Shown: in pieces, positions 11,503 to 21,779 of the stretch
Layout of the letters: each line of letters opens with the position of its first letter
Numbering within the stretch: position 1 is the stretch's first letter
Assembly (NCBI GenBank): GCA_963678675.1
Contig: OY783193.1
Span: 19,204,977 to 19,268,976, forward strand
Source: Xiphydria camelus
Taxonomy: Eukaryota; Arthropoda; Insecta; Hymenoptera; Xiphydriidae
DNA length: 64,000 bases
Direction: 5' to 3'
Program-made: the position numbers and the translations under genes
The notes under the pieces: model-generated
Seen by the model: only the letters and a program-made list of their open reading frames with translations
Database searches by the model: none
What the model was told of the DNA's origin: nothing

Positions 11503-12544
11503 CATCGGATTTTTCTTATATTTTGGTCGTCTACAGAAATCCATGTAGACATTTTACCTTTAACTCTAACAATAAGTATACTCTTCCAATAACCGTGACG
11601 AATTGTTTAATCACATGTAAAGGTACCACTTATGACAGTATACCGCATGTCCTATGGCCAACCGCGCAGGTGAGCTGCGACCTGAATTCTTGACTTCGGC
11701 AGTATTTATGGTACAGTTAGAGTGGGCTTCAGACGAGTGCGCTGCATAAGAACGAAAAGTGTCGACTGCTCTTCTAATAGCTGTCAAGTCGAGAGATCGA
11801 AGCGTTTCGTGTAACCTCAAAATCGTAAAGTTTTGAATTAGTAGTGAATAATATGTAGAAGTGATGAGAAATAATCATAAATAATCTTCCGAATTGACAC
11901 CTTAGGTATCGCTCACGCCACTTCGTAAAACTACTTCCTAGACACGCGCGGTGCTAGCGCGGAAATAATTTCTGAAACAAATAGGCACACATGAGGCGTG
12001 TAATTCGGTTGGACATCGAAAAAACCCGAATGATTGTTAACTCTCACTTCTGAACATTACTTACCATTTATTCAAAGATTCACGATTTCGAGCTTAGACT
12101 TCGATCTCCCGAATTGATAGCCATCGGGAGATCAGACGTTTCACACTTTTCGTAAGAACGCAGCGTAAGAGCGAAAAGCGTCGTCTGATTTCCCGATGGC
12201 TGTCAATTCGGAAGATTATTTATGATTATTTCTCATCACTTCTACAAATTATTCACTACTAACTCAAAACTTTACGATTTTGAGGTTACACGAAACGCTT
12301 CGATCTCCCGAATTGACAGCTATTGGAAGAGCAGTCGACACTTTTCGTTCTTATGCAGCGCACTCGTCTGAAGCCCACCCTAACTGTACCATAAATACTG
12401 CCGAAGTCAAGAATTCAGGTCGCAGCTCACCTGCGCGGTTGGCCATAGGACATGCGGTATATGTTGTTACATATTAACTCGAGACGTTGGAATAGTTTCA
12501 AGAAATCCTTTTGCATGCACCGCTGAAATTTCGCCCTTACTCGT
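11503..12544 (-). pseudogene. USP-like fragment, copy 2, split by a foldback
   Basis: Minus-strand copy of the USP-like frame. The C-terminal part (11503-11642) and N-proximal part (12458-12544) are separated by the 815-bp element D2. The far end is cut where foldback G2 begins (cgtaaataaaccccac). Dead. Confidence 0.75.
11643..12457. mobile_element. foldback element D, copy 2, with TA target duplication
   Basis: Perfect terminal repeats ccgcatgtcctatggcc/ggccataggacatgcgg in arms of ~260 bp. Flanks are gacagta-TA and TA-tatgttg. The uninterrupted sequence at 13650 and 26180 (gacagtatatatgttg) shows exactly one TA, so this is an insertion with TA duplication, as in Tc1/mariner. Both arms carry the same ~65-codon open frame (MRLHETLRS...) as mirror images; it lies in the TIR and is not a gene. 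Confidence 0.9.
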
Positions 12545-12555
12545 AAATAAACCCC

Positions 12556-13275
12556 ACAAAAACATATTCTCTGTAAAAAAAGGCGGCATGTTCATTCAGT
12601 GCCAACAAAAATTGATGCGTAAAACACTCTCCAAAAAAGATTTGAAATCAATTAAGATCGCCATGTTCAAGATTTATATATAAAAAGTAAAAGGCATCAT
12701 TTGAAAGGAAAATTATTGTAAATCAAGTTACTAAAAAATTCGACTAAAGAATTTATAAAAAAATTTTAATAAAAAAGAACTTGCCGCGTTTAAGTTTTCA
12801 TATTTTGTCCACTGCCGAATAATTGGTAGTGCTTGGACGGTGCTAGAGTAATTCATAAATTGCACTGCCGAAGTCAAATTCAGAGAAATTCAGAAGGCCC
12901 CCGCCTGATTGGTTTCCCGTGCGACATTCGGTATACTGGTGGTATCATATAAGTGTATGAATTTATTTAAAGTCATAAGTGCATAAACATCGAGTATAAT
13001 TCTGTCTGAATTTTTTATTTTGAAGGAAAAAACGCGGCAAGTTCTTTTTTATTAAAATTTTTTTTTATAAATTCTTTAGTCGAATTTTTTAGTAACTTGA
13101 TTCACAATAATTTTCCTTTCAAATGATGCCTTTTACTTTTAATACATAAATCTTGAACATGGCGATCTTAATTGATTTCAAATCTTTTTTGGAGAGTATT
13201 TTACGTATCAATTTTTGTTGGCACTGAATGAACATGCCGCCTTTTTTAACAGAGAATCTGTTTTTGTGGGGGGAT
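12556..13275. mobile_element. foldback element G, copy 2
   Basis: Same organisation as copy 1: ends ccccacaaaaacatattctctg and cagagaatctgtttttgtgggg, arms of ~220 bp, same unique centre with aattcataaattgcactgccg. Confidence 0.85.
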
Positions 13276-13464
13276 TTCACTACTTTTTGGAATTTATTCA
13301 TGAGAAAGATACGTACATGTAGAAGAATAGCTTTTTATTACCACAAAATTAAAGTCTCACATTTTATACCGATACGAGCCAATTAATTATAACCACATTA
13401 CTTTTGATTTATTCTCGTGATATTTTGAAAGGGATTTATAGACTAGAGAGAGCCCTTATATTTT

Positions 13465-13887
13465 TCACTTTGCCTTAGTATTTTGGAGAAATAAAACATA
13501 TACCGCTTTCGAATTTACAGACCATCGGATTTCTCTTATATTTTGGTCGTCTACAGAAATCCATGAAGACGCTTTACCTTCAACTCTCTCTCTAAGTATA
13601 CTCTTCCAATGACCATGACGAATTGTTTCATCACATGTAAAGATACCACTTATGACAGTATATATGTTGTTACATATATTAACTCGAGACGTTGGAATAG
13701 TTTTAAGAAATCCTTTTGCATGCACCGCTGAAATTTCGCCCTTACTCATAAATAAATTTAATGTAATTATTACTACATCATTTACAGCTTCGATGCTGAC
13801 CCTACGACTCATTTCAATCCGAGTAGAACATTCATTGCAAATATCATCATAAACATGCCAATGCGAATAAAAATCATCTATTAACTG
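13465..13887 (-). pseudogene. USP-like C-terminal domain fragment, copy 3 (frame open)
   Basis: Minus-strand twin of the plus-strand copy at 25958-26380, with the same length and only three amino-acid differences over the last 115 residues. It carries the fingers-type CxxC (CNEC), the VVIITLNLF strand, HGHW (His box), WISVDDQNI and a YVLFLQ end before the stop. The Cys-box half of a USP is absent, so it cannot be a complete protease. The open frame in two copies implies recent duplication or some constraint. Confidence 0.65.
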
Positions 13888-13889
13888 TT

Positions 13890-14090
13890 ACAGATCAAGT
13901 ATTCCGTTGTGGTGGGGGTCCTGATTGATCTACTCGCAAAGATGAGTATACGTTTCTTAGCGAGTAGACCAATCAAGACCCCCGCCGCAACGGAATACTT
14001 GAACCTGATTGGTCTCTTCGCTGAGTTGCGTGCACGCAAAGATACGAGTGACTCGAGAAAGGCCCTCCTGATCTCCCGCCCCGACAGCAA
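13890..14090. repeat. CCAATCAGG/CCTGATTGG palindromic block, copy 2
   Basis: gatcaagtattccgttgtgg...ggtcctgattgatc with mirrored partner caacggaatacttgaacctg. Near-identical in reverse orientation to 25770-25955. Confidence 0.8.
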
Positions 14091-14104
14091 AGCGTGGATT
14101 TACA

Positions 14105-14285
14105 CGCTAGCCGCACGCAGTGCTGCCACGTAGTGGCACCACTGTGGTCTCACCGTGGCGTGATCGCGTGGCGTACACAAACTAAAAGCACCGTGGCTAC
14201 ACAGTGAGCACACTGAGTGGTTCACAGGATAAAGACACAGTGGTTACACTCAGTGCAGTCACGGTGCCTTTTCGACGTGCACACT
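14105..14285. repeat. CACNGTG-rich cluster 1
   Basis: About 175 bp with six CACNGTG palindromes (CACTGTG, CACCGTG twice, CACAGTG twice, CACGGTG) and several CACTNAGTG variants. Its left edge, ctcccgccccgacagcaaagc, mirrors the right edge of the similar cluster at 21780-22000, so this is part of a repeat, not a host enhancer. Confidence 0.6.
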
Positions 14286-14289
14286 TCGT

Positions 14290-14966
14290 AAATTTACCGA
14301 CCATGAATATCGGTAAATTCACTGTCTTCACAAAATTGTTAACGAATTAATGAATTCGCTGCGGAACACGCAGCTCCCGCGGCATGCCAACATAGTTTTA
14401 TGCAAATTTCAAGATTTTAGTACGGGGGTTAATTCAATCATTTTAATACGCAGGGAACGTGTTCGTAATTAAATTTAAAGGTTCGGTGGTCGAGCAGTGC
14501 GGACGTGTGGCGGATCGCTCCTACGAAATTCGGAACTTTAGTCGGGTTTTTCGCGAGTGAGTGCGATAAAAAGTGCATGGTGGTGTTCGCGGAGCAGTGC
14601 GAAGCTCACTGAGTTAAATGGAAGTGCGGCGAGGCCGGCGTTTAGGCAGTATTCGACGATTACGAAGTCTGTCATATCGAGTTCCCTCGTGGCACGAACG
14701 CCATCATGGCCGCCGCTACATAGCGTCGGTTGACGAAAGACCGCAAAGGCCAGCAGAGAGACACCGGACGAGCGACCCTCGCGAGAAACCGCCTCGAGAG
14801 CTCCGGGACACCGAAGAGGCCCTTGCGAACGACCGAGCTATGCTGGGAGTCTACAGCGAAGTGACAATAAGCCAATCTGTCATCATCCCCCCTCTAATCG
14901 CATAAACACAAGGAAACACGAGGAAAGCCCACTAAGAATCGTTTTAGGCGTGTGATATTTCCGTAG
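14290..14966. other. GC-rich stretch upstream of the PKD fragment
   Basis: 14460-14900 is GC-rich with an open frame of 95 codons (14618-14905) lacking any recognised domain. It may be former non-coding or 5' sequence moved along with the kinase exons. No upstream C1-domain exons of PKD are seen here. Confidence 0.35.
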
Positions 14967-16126
14967 GACCTCGTTCCGTGCCATGACGACGCATCTTCCG
15001 ACGAATTTCAAAATTCCAGACCATCGAGGTAATTATTCAATCAACGTCGTATCTCGACACTTGCGATACTTTATCTTTTTTTCTTCTCCATCACTCCCTC
15101 CGTCACACTTGGTACCTCGTACGCGATAACGCAGGTGCAGCTCATCGCCGAGTAACAATATACCGCTGATGTGAATAGTTCAAAGCGCCAAGCACATGAA
15201 ACGACGCGGCTCCAAGATCCTGAAGGAAGGATGGATAGTGCACTCGACGAATCGCGATCCGATGGTAGGTTGACGACGTGGCGCTGATTCGGTTTCGCTT
15301 CCCCCATCATTAAGGCGCGCGTGTTTTCAGAGGAAGAGACACTACTGGCGATTGGACACAAAGACCATAATTCTGTTCCAAAGCGACAGCAGTTCCAAGT
15401 ACTTCAAAGAGATTCCGTTGGCTGAAATTCTAGTCGTCGCCGCCGCCAGAGAACAACATTCTCGTGAGTACATATGTATATCGTTAGAAATTGTCTGTGC
15501 GCGTTTAGTCGATGTACAACGCGCGCGTTCTCTCCTTCCAGGCACGATGCATTGTTTCGAATTGAGAACGGCCAACGTCGATTACTACGTCGGCGAAGAT
15601 CCCCTCTACGGAGGTGCTAGTGGTCAGCTTCCACCGCCGGAAAGTGGCGTTGGCGCTCACTTGGCGAGGACCTGGAAAACGAATATCAGGCAGGCATTGA
15701 TGCCCGTCACCTCCGGATCGGCAAGTACGTTCAGAGCTCGCGAGTGTGCGCGCGAACGCGTACCGACGCTATACCGAAAAACACGCGTCGTTTTCCACAG
15801 GTCGGTAGGAGCAGTCGACAACCGAGCCAGAGGAACGCGTAACCGACATGTCGCAGCTCTATCATATCTTCCCGGACGAAGTTCTTGGCTCGGGTTAATT
15901 TGGTATCATCTACGGCGGAGTTCATCGCAAGACCGGCCGCGCGATGGCGATAAAGGTGATCGACAAGCTGCGTTTTCCCACCGAGCAAAAGGCCCAGCTC
16001 AAGAACGAAGTAGCCATCCTGCAGAATCTCTCCCACAGCGGAGTCGTCAATCTCGAGAGGATGTTCGAGACACCGGAGAGGATATTCGTGGTGATGGAGA
16101 AGCTCAAGGGAGACATGCGGGAAATG
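14967..16126 (+). pseudogene. protein kinase D (PRKD-like) pseudogene fragment, five exons
   Basis: Exons, introns retained: 14967-15028 (DDASSDEFQNSRPS), 15135-15264 (NIPLM*IVQSAKH, then KEGWIVHSTNRDPM, start of the PH domain), 15331-15463 (RKRHYWRLDTKTIILFQ, PH), 15542-15724 (HCFELRTANVDYYVGE, PH end, to ALMPV), and ~15801-16126 (YHIFPDEVLGSG*FG, then [11 protein letters not shown] with the ATP-anchoring Lys, [22 protein letters not shown]). Phases join cleanly for the first four; the last junction is unclear. Two in-frame stops: TGA at 15172-15174, where family members have Arg, and TAA at 15896-15898, replacing Gln of the glycine-rich loop. Homology stops before the catalytic loop, 20 bp from a transposon. 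PKD normally is a diacylglycerol-responsive Ser/Thr kinase; this copy cannot make one. Confidence 0.9.
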
Positions 16127-16358
16127 AACACGGTGTACGAAAGTAATTTCAGGGGAGCTATTCTCGACGCGTGGGAAATGCTTTTCGTGGACGAGATATT
16201 TTTCGTTAACGGATTTAAAGTTTCATCGATCACTTTCGTTAACGATTCGAAAATTCCTTCCAAGATAGATCTCGTCAATGAAATTAATTTTCTCACACGA
16301 AAAATGTGTTTACATCCCTTAGCGACGTCTTCTTTCTAGAATCTCGTTTAATCACTTA

Positions 16359-16780
16359 GCAACGACCCGTCGCATCGGCCCACCGCCTCGGACAAATACC
16401 AAACCCATTCGTTGACGAAAACAGCGAGAACGACGAATGACACTTTCGTCAACGAAAAAAGTAATTTCGTTAACGAAGGAGTTTCGCGCGTATGGGAAAA
16501 AATTTCGCGTACAAAATTTCTCAACCAAAACGCAATTGCCCCTGGGGGGCAATTCTCGACACGTCAGAAACGATTTCGTGAACGGAATTATTATTTCGTT
16601 TGTGAAATTTTGTACACGGAATTTTTTCCCATACGAAACTCCTTCGTTAACGAAATTACTTTTTTCGTTGACGAAATTGTCATTCGTCGTTCTCGCTGTT
16701 TTCGTCAACGAATGTTGTTTGGTATTTGTATGCCGGTGAGTTGCATGACGAGGTGGTGGGCCGATGCGACGGGTCGTTGC
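16359..16780. mobile_element. palindromic MITE inside the left TIR
   Basis: Ends gcaacgacccgtcgcatcgg/ccgatgcgacgggtcgttgc, nearly full-length palindrome with repeated ttcgttaacgaa motifs. The right TIR has the empty site, atcacTTAcaagg. The filled site reads atcacTTA-element-TAAcaagg, consistent with a 3-bp TTA duplication with one later change (PIF/Harbinger type). Confidence 0.85.
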
Positions 16781-17291
16781 TAACAAGGAAACGTTTCGAG
16801 GCCGCCGCTTCCGATCTTGATGAAACTTCGTAAATTTAAAGTTTATCGAAAAATAAGAGACCCCTATTTTTTTATAGCGGCCCAATTTTGGTTTAAGGGG
16901 GTGAAATGGACCCCTGAATTTTCATCCCCTTCGAGCTATCTCCGAAACGAAGCGAGATAGATGAAAACTTTCAATGTACGTTTTGTTTGGTTTTTTTAGT
17001 ATAATAAAATCCCCTAAACAGATTTTGAAAAAAAGCATTATTTTTCAAAAAAAAATTTTTTTATCTAATTCTTCGAAATTTCGGTTTAGTCATGTGGACA
17101 AAAACTTAGGAAATTTTATTACAAATTCAACCATGTATGACATGATATATTTCCCTCCTACAGTTTTGCAAATTTCTAACTTTTATGTCTGATAATGAGC
17201 GGGCTACCAATGGCAGTGACGGGATAGGTAGGGGGTTATTACTTCTATGTATTTTAATGCCACTTTTCTTTTATTTAATAAAGTTCAACTT

Positions 17292-18905
17292 CTATGGCTC
17301 ATAATTATGACAATAATGGTATTCCGTGAAAAAATGTTTTATACAAAGTTGTTTCTTACACCAAGCACACGTAATAACGGCAATATCGCCACATATGTGG
17401 CATCGTGGTTCCGAGTCCTGTGCAAAACAAAATTCTACAGGATGTTCAAATTCAGGAGGTCTCCTGAATATATGTCCACTCTTGAACCACGAATATTTAA
17501 TAAAGTTAGTAAACCGTGGTGAAGAAAACTGATTATGAGTAAGAGATTGAAGTTTTAAAATATTATCTCTCGAATGAAGGTTAATATCGTAATTGAAAAG
17601 AGTTACAATATCTGAAAACCTCCTTACAAAATTCTTCCACATTCGAAATCCGTATACGTCTAGCGGTTGAATCAGTCCGGTGGTGCCTTGTGGAATCGTC
17701 ATTAATATTATTGTCTTGTCTTCTGGTGTAGCTTCTCGAACACTTCGCTCACATTGTCCACTCCAAGAGTCCAGCAGTAAGACGCTTGTAGATCCAGTGT
17801 TAGGGAAGTAAACTTCTTGCAGCCATGTTTTCATGAGATCGGTTGTAAGTTTCCCAGATTTGGAAGCCATGAAGTATACATTTGGCGGCCTAAACACGGT
17901 TTGTTGCACTCGTTCTCCCAATTGCCCACTAGCCTCTTTTAATACCACATAAAGAGGCGACAGTAGTTTTCCATCAGCAGATATGGTGGGTTGTATAGTA
18001 TAGCTGTGGGTTGTAGAAGATATTGATTGTACCACAGCTTCAATTTTTTTTTGCCCCGATGTAGCTAAAGTTCGGCCAGAATGTATTTCTAAATTAAATC
18101 CACTCTGATCAGAGTTAAATACATTTTGTGGTCCATATTGTGTAATGAGTGGCTTCACTTGTTCTACGAAGGCATGGCTTCGTACTTTCAAACTTTCCTC
18201 ACCCTCAACGTTTTTTCTCGTTACAAACTTTGTGATCTTTCGAGAGACAATTCTATATGCTTTCTTGAATGACCTCAACCATGTTTGACTTGCTTTGAAG
18301 GTTGGAAGATTCTCTACTTCTTTTGCTTGTAAAGCCCATCGTTTAAGGTCTACATCATGTACTATTATTTTCGATCTACTAGCTTCTACAAATTTATCAA
18401 AAGTATATTTCGCTATGCGTATTAATTCATCATTTTGAGTACCCCCCCGTCCTACTTGCGCAGCCCATCTTCGTAATTGTCTATCAGATTTCACTTTTTT
18501 AAACTGATGTTGAACTGCTGCTACGGTTCGACGTCTTTTCTTCCCACTGTTCCAGTAATCTATGGCACTTTGTTTATATTCAAAGCTAACCGCTTCTTCA
18601 TCGGGTGTACAGGGATATGGTACTGGAGGTATAGAGGTTTCTACGTGAGGAACATCCTCGACATCCGATTCCAGCCAGTCAGTATTAACAGCGTGCATTT
18701 CACTATCCTCGATTGAATCTTCCAATTCCAATTTATTTTCATGTTCGACTCGAAATGATGAATCCTCCATGCTACGTATAATAATATTTTGTAATAAATC
18801 TTTCAGTTGCACTTCTGCACTATTCATTGGAGTTTCTCTTCCATTTGGTACACTGAAAAGGGCCACCAATAAAGTTAACACATTGATCGGATTTATAATT
18901 GCCAT
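17292..18905 (-). CDS. DDE_1-type (pogo/Tigger/CENP-B) transposase with C-terminal zinc module
   Basis: Open frame to the stop at 17292. An ATG at 18905 gives 537 aa; the frame is open further upstream (ATG at 19058) but that part is hydrophobic and not transposase-like. Residues ~100-220 look like tandem helix-turn-helix DNA binding (SAIDYWNSGKKRRRTV, CENP-B-like WALQAKE...TWLRSFKKAY). Catalytic core: FNSDQSGF, LLLDSWSG and GLIQPLDVYGF, the last two Asp being 36 residues apart, as in pogo-like DDE_1 enzymes. The last ~45 residues form C-x2-C-x7-C-x2-C-x4-C-x2-H-x5-H-x-C, a HIT/B-box-like zinc pattern unusual for pogo. Apparently intact. Superfamily placement is inferred from motifs; Sola-like is an alternative. 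Confidence 0.8.
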   Translation of the reverse strand: MAIINPINVLTLLVALFSVPNGRETPMNSAEVQLKDLLQNIIIRSMEDSSFRVEHENKLELEDSIEDSEMHAVNTDWLESDVEDVPHVETSIPPVPYPCTPDEEAVSFEYKQSAIDYWNSGKKRRRTVAAVQHQFKKVKSDRQLRRWAAQVGRGGTQNDELIRIAKYTFDKFVEASRSKIIVHDVDLKRWALQAKEVENLPTFKASQTWLRSFKKAYRIVSRKITKFVTRKNVEGEESLKVRSHAFVEQVKPLITQYGPQNVFNSDQSGFNLEIHSGRTLATSGQKKIEAVVQSISSTTHSYTIQPTISADGKLLSPLYVVLKEASGQLGERVQQTVFRPPNVYFMASKSGKLTTDLMKTWLQEVYFPNTGSTSVLLLDSWSGQCERSVREATPEDKTIILMTIPQGTTGLIQPLDVYGFRMWKNFVRRFSDIVTLFNYDINLHSRDNILKLQSLTHNQFSSPRFTNFIKYSWFKSGHIFRRPPEFEHPVEFCFAQDSEPRCHICGDIAVITCAWCKKQLCIKHFFTEYHYCHNYEP

Positions 18906-19233
18906 AATAATAATATGAACTGCTGTGCACCATAGAAACTGAATATTCAGACTAAAAAGCTTTCTCTTTCGCTTCCTTATATATAATGAAGTCGCCTCAC
19001 AAGAACGAAACAGACTGGAGAGGGTGGGAGGTCCGACTTCCCAAAAAGGGGCCATCATCCTCGGAGTCCGCGTACGAAACTCGAGAGCGCGTACGAAAAT
19101 ATTTTTACATGGGCACAGAGCCAACTAATAATAAAGCTTGTCCAAAGAACTAAACTCCCTCTTTCGCATCACCGGGGCCATATAAGGCAACCCTACAAAT
19201 AACAGGAATGTTGTTTACGGCATTTTCGAGGAG

Positions 19234-19269
19234 TATATATACAGGGCCGAGAAGCAAAGAGCTTCAGTT
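19234..19269 (+). promoter_or_regulatory. TATA box and initiator of the small ORF
   Basis: GTATATATAC at 19233-19242 and TCAGTT at 19264-19269, an exact arthropod Inr (TCAGTY), with ~32 bp from TATA start to the Inr A. The ATG of the 74-aa ORF follows 31 bp downstream. The region between the two divergent ORFs probably drives both. Confidence 0.7.
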
Positions 19270-19296
19270 TCATTGGCTGCGTCTATCATTCAAGTG

Positions 19297-19521
19297 ATGG
19301 GTTCAAACGAGTTACCGACTTTTGAGAAGATCGTGGAGGATCTTAAAAATGGGCACATACCATTGCCGTCTCCCGGGAAATCGCTGGATCTGACATTCCG
19401 CACAACAGGACCATCCATGGCCGAAGTAGAACGAGAGCTGCAAGAATGTGAGGAGTACTGGAGGAAACAGTACGCGAAGAAGAAAAGTAAAGAAAAAAAT
19501 GATTCCAACAAAAAACTATAA
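19297..19521 (+). CDS. 74-aa acidic/basic accessory ORF of the transposon
   Basis: Starts at the first ATG after a TATA/Inr pair and encodes MGSNELPTFEKIVEDLKN..., then a Glu-rich predicted helix (MAEVERELQECEEYW) and a Lys-rich tail (KKKSKEKNDSNKK). No recognised domain. It is divergent from the transposase and points toward the right TIR, whose open frame carries the second copy of the zinc module, so splicing into that module is possible but unproven. Some DNA transposons do carry small second proteins; the function here is unknown. Confidence 0.55.
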   Translation: MGSNELPTFEKIVEDLKNGHIPLPSPGKSLDLTFRTTGPSMAEVERELQECEEYWRKQYAKKKSKEKNDSNKKL

Positions 19522-19666
19522 AAATTCAGACAATTTTATCTAACCTGTGAGTGAATTATTAGTTACTTACACACAAACAGAAAATAATATAAATAAATTA
19601 ACGGTCGGATTTATTAATAAGATTTCTGAACAATTTTTGTCCATTTTATTTTGATAATATTCCGCT

Positions 19667-20036
19667 AGACGTATACGGCTTTCGAATGTGGAAGAATTTT
19701 GTAAGGAGGTTTTCAGATATTGTAACTCTTTTCAATTACGATATTAACCTTCATTCGAGAGATAATATTTTAAAACTTCAATCTCTTACTCATAATCAGT
19801 TTTCTTCACCACGGTTTACTAACTTTATTAAATATTCGTGGTTCAAGAGTGGATATATATTCAGGAGACCTCCTGAATTTGAACATCCTGTAGAATTTTG
19901 TTTTGCACAGGACTCGGAACCACGATGCCACATATGTGGCGATATTGCCGTTATTACGTGTGCTTGGTGTAAGAAACAACTTTGTATGAAACATTTTTTC
20001 ACGGAATACCATTATTGTCATAATTATGAGCCATAG
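19667..20036 (+). CDS. second copy of the transposase C-terminal module in the right TIR
   Basis: Mirror copy of the transposase end, from LDVYGFRMWKNFVRRF to the stop, differing at two residues from the left-arm copy (SGY for SGH, CMKH for CIKH). All Cys/His of the zinc pattern are kept. It lacks the first two catalytic Asp. It is either a passive product of TIR growth or an alternative C-terminal exon for the small ORF. Confidence 0.6.
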
Positions 20037-20760
20037 AAGTTGAACTTTATTAAATAAAAGAAAAGTGGCATTAAAATACATAGAAGTAATAACCCCCGAC
20101 CTATCCCGTCACTGCCATTGGTAGCCCGCTCATTATCAGACATAAAAGTTAGAAATTTGCAAAACTGTAGGAGGGAAATATATCATGTCATACATGGTTG
20201 AATTTGTAATAAAATTTCCTAAATTTTTGTCCACATGACTAAACCGAAATTTCGAAAAATTAGATAAAAAAATTGTTTTTTTTTGAAAAATAATGCTTTT
20301 TTTCAAAATCTGTTTAGGGGATTTTATTATACTAAAAAAACCAAACAAAACGTACATTGAAAGTTTTCATCTATCTCGCTTCGTTTCGGAGATAGCTCGA
20401 AGGGGGTGAAAATTCAGGGGTCAATTTCACCCCCTTAAACCAAAATTGGGCCGCTATAAAAAAATAGGGGTCTCTTATTTTTCGATAAACTTTAAATTTA
20501 CGAAGTTTCATCAAGATCGGAAGCGGCGGCCTCGAAACGTTTCCTTGTAAGTGATTAAACGAGATTCTAAAAAGAAGACGTCGCTAAGGGATGTAAACAC
20601 ATTTTTCGTGTGAGAAAATTAATTTCGTTGACGATATCTATCTTGGAAGGGATATTCGAATCGTTAACGAAAGTGATCGACGAAATTTTACGTCCGTTAA
20701 CGAAAAATATTTCGTCCACGAAAAGCATTTCCCACGCGTCGAGAATAGCACCCCTGAGCA

Positions 20761-21089
20761 TGTTTCGCTAAGCAATCAGCTGTTCTCATGGCGACCACGT
20801 AAAACGTGCCATGCGCAGCTTATTGTACTTTCGTACACCGGGACTTTCAAAAAATTATTATAAATTAACCGTGCATTTTGTCAAGTAGGTTCTTGCATCA
20901 ATTTCATAGTAAATTTTCCCCGCTACAAATTGGTAGCTTCATTTTTTTGATCGAGTAAATCTAGGATGCCCAGGAAAAAGAGTATAAATTTGAATAGATT
21001 GCGGAACGCGCTTTCCTCCGTTAGTTGCACGCGTAATAAAGGAGCGTCGCGTAACGATCAGCTGATCGATTTAAGCCAATTTGAATTAC
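20761..21089. other. no supported gene
   Basis: Flank of the transposon; no continuation of the PKD exons. AT-rich apart from a short GC-rich stretch at 20770-20840. Confidence 0.4.
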
Positions 21090-21252
21090 ATATCGATACC
21101 TTACTTTGAAAACCTCGGAAGTGCAATTTTTGACAAAAATGCCATTTATAGCTTACTGTGTGTTCAGATTTTAAATCTTAACGCAGTAAGCTATAAATGG
21201 CATTTTTGTCCAAAATTGCACTTACGAGGTTTTCAAAGTAAGGTATCGATAT
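21090..21252. mobile_element. 163-bp palindromic MITE (ATATCGATACC ends)
   Basis: Ends atatcgataccttactttg and caaagtaaggtatcgatat. The arms pair almost throughout (cagtaagctataaatggcat stem) around a short AT centre. A shorter relative is at 8331-8411. Confidence 0.85.
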
Positions 21253-21779
21253 GTATAATAATTTATTACACAAAAACGGTGCATCGTAGACTATAAGTTC
21301 CGACTTGAAATTTGTAAAGAATTTTCTCCTGTACATTGGGATATTTTTATTTATGAAATTGGTTACAGAAAAAATATAGCTTCGCGATTTGTTGGCATGT
21401 GATTTTGACAGGTAGTTTTTAATTAATTACATTATTTCTCGTCAATTTGAAGATTACCCATTTCTATATGTCATTCAGGAGATTTTTTCCTATCGATTGG
21501 TACCGGTTTTATCCTGACACTAATAAATTGTTTCGCGAATATCTAATAAGACTATACTATAAAGTGGCTTAGGGCCAAAACTTCGATAGTTTTTAATTAA
21601 TTATAAATTTTTCCGGGAATTGACGGATAATACATTTTGATATGTTAATATTGGGATCTCCAGCTACAATATGTTCATTTAATAAATGGAATAGTAAAAG
21701 AAATGTTGTTTTTTAATATAAATATTTTATTAGAATACATCCCTGTAGTCCATATGATAACTTCACAGCGAAGCCACTG
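21253..21779. other. no supported gene
   Basis: AT-rich sequence with no ORF, TIR or repeat that I can tie to others. Confidence 0.4.

Larger units (their letters stand above)
16146..20760. mobile_element. 4.6-kb pogo/CENP-B-type DNA transposon with 1.1-kb TIRs
   Basis: Left arm 16146-17666 (containing a 422-bp MITE) and right arm 19662-20760 are near-identical inverted copies of ~1.1 kb, starting CAGGGG[A/T]GCTATTCTCGACG. Between them lie the N-terminal two thirds of a minus-strand transposase and a divergent small plus-strand ORF with its own promoter. The transposase C-terminus lies inside the TIR and so exists twice. No convincing target duplication: left flank ...taattt, right flank agcatg.... 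A solo TIR fragment of the family is at 24769-24870. Confidence 0.85.

Noticed and set aside
11611..12477. Two ~65-69-codon ORFs with the same protein
   Set aside because: They are mirror copies in the TIR arms of foldback D2, not genes.
14618..14905. 95-codon ORF upstream of the kinase exons as a PKD 5' exon
   Set aside because: No similarity to PKD N-terminus or C1 domains and no phase-compatible donor that I could support.
19273..19296. Upstream start of the small ORF at TTG
   Set aside because: Non-AUG; the first ATG after the TATA/Inr pair is at 19297.
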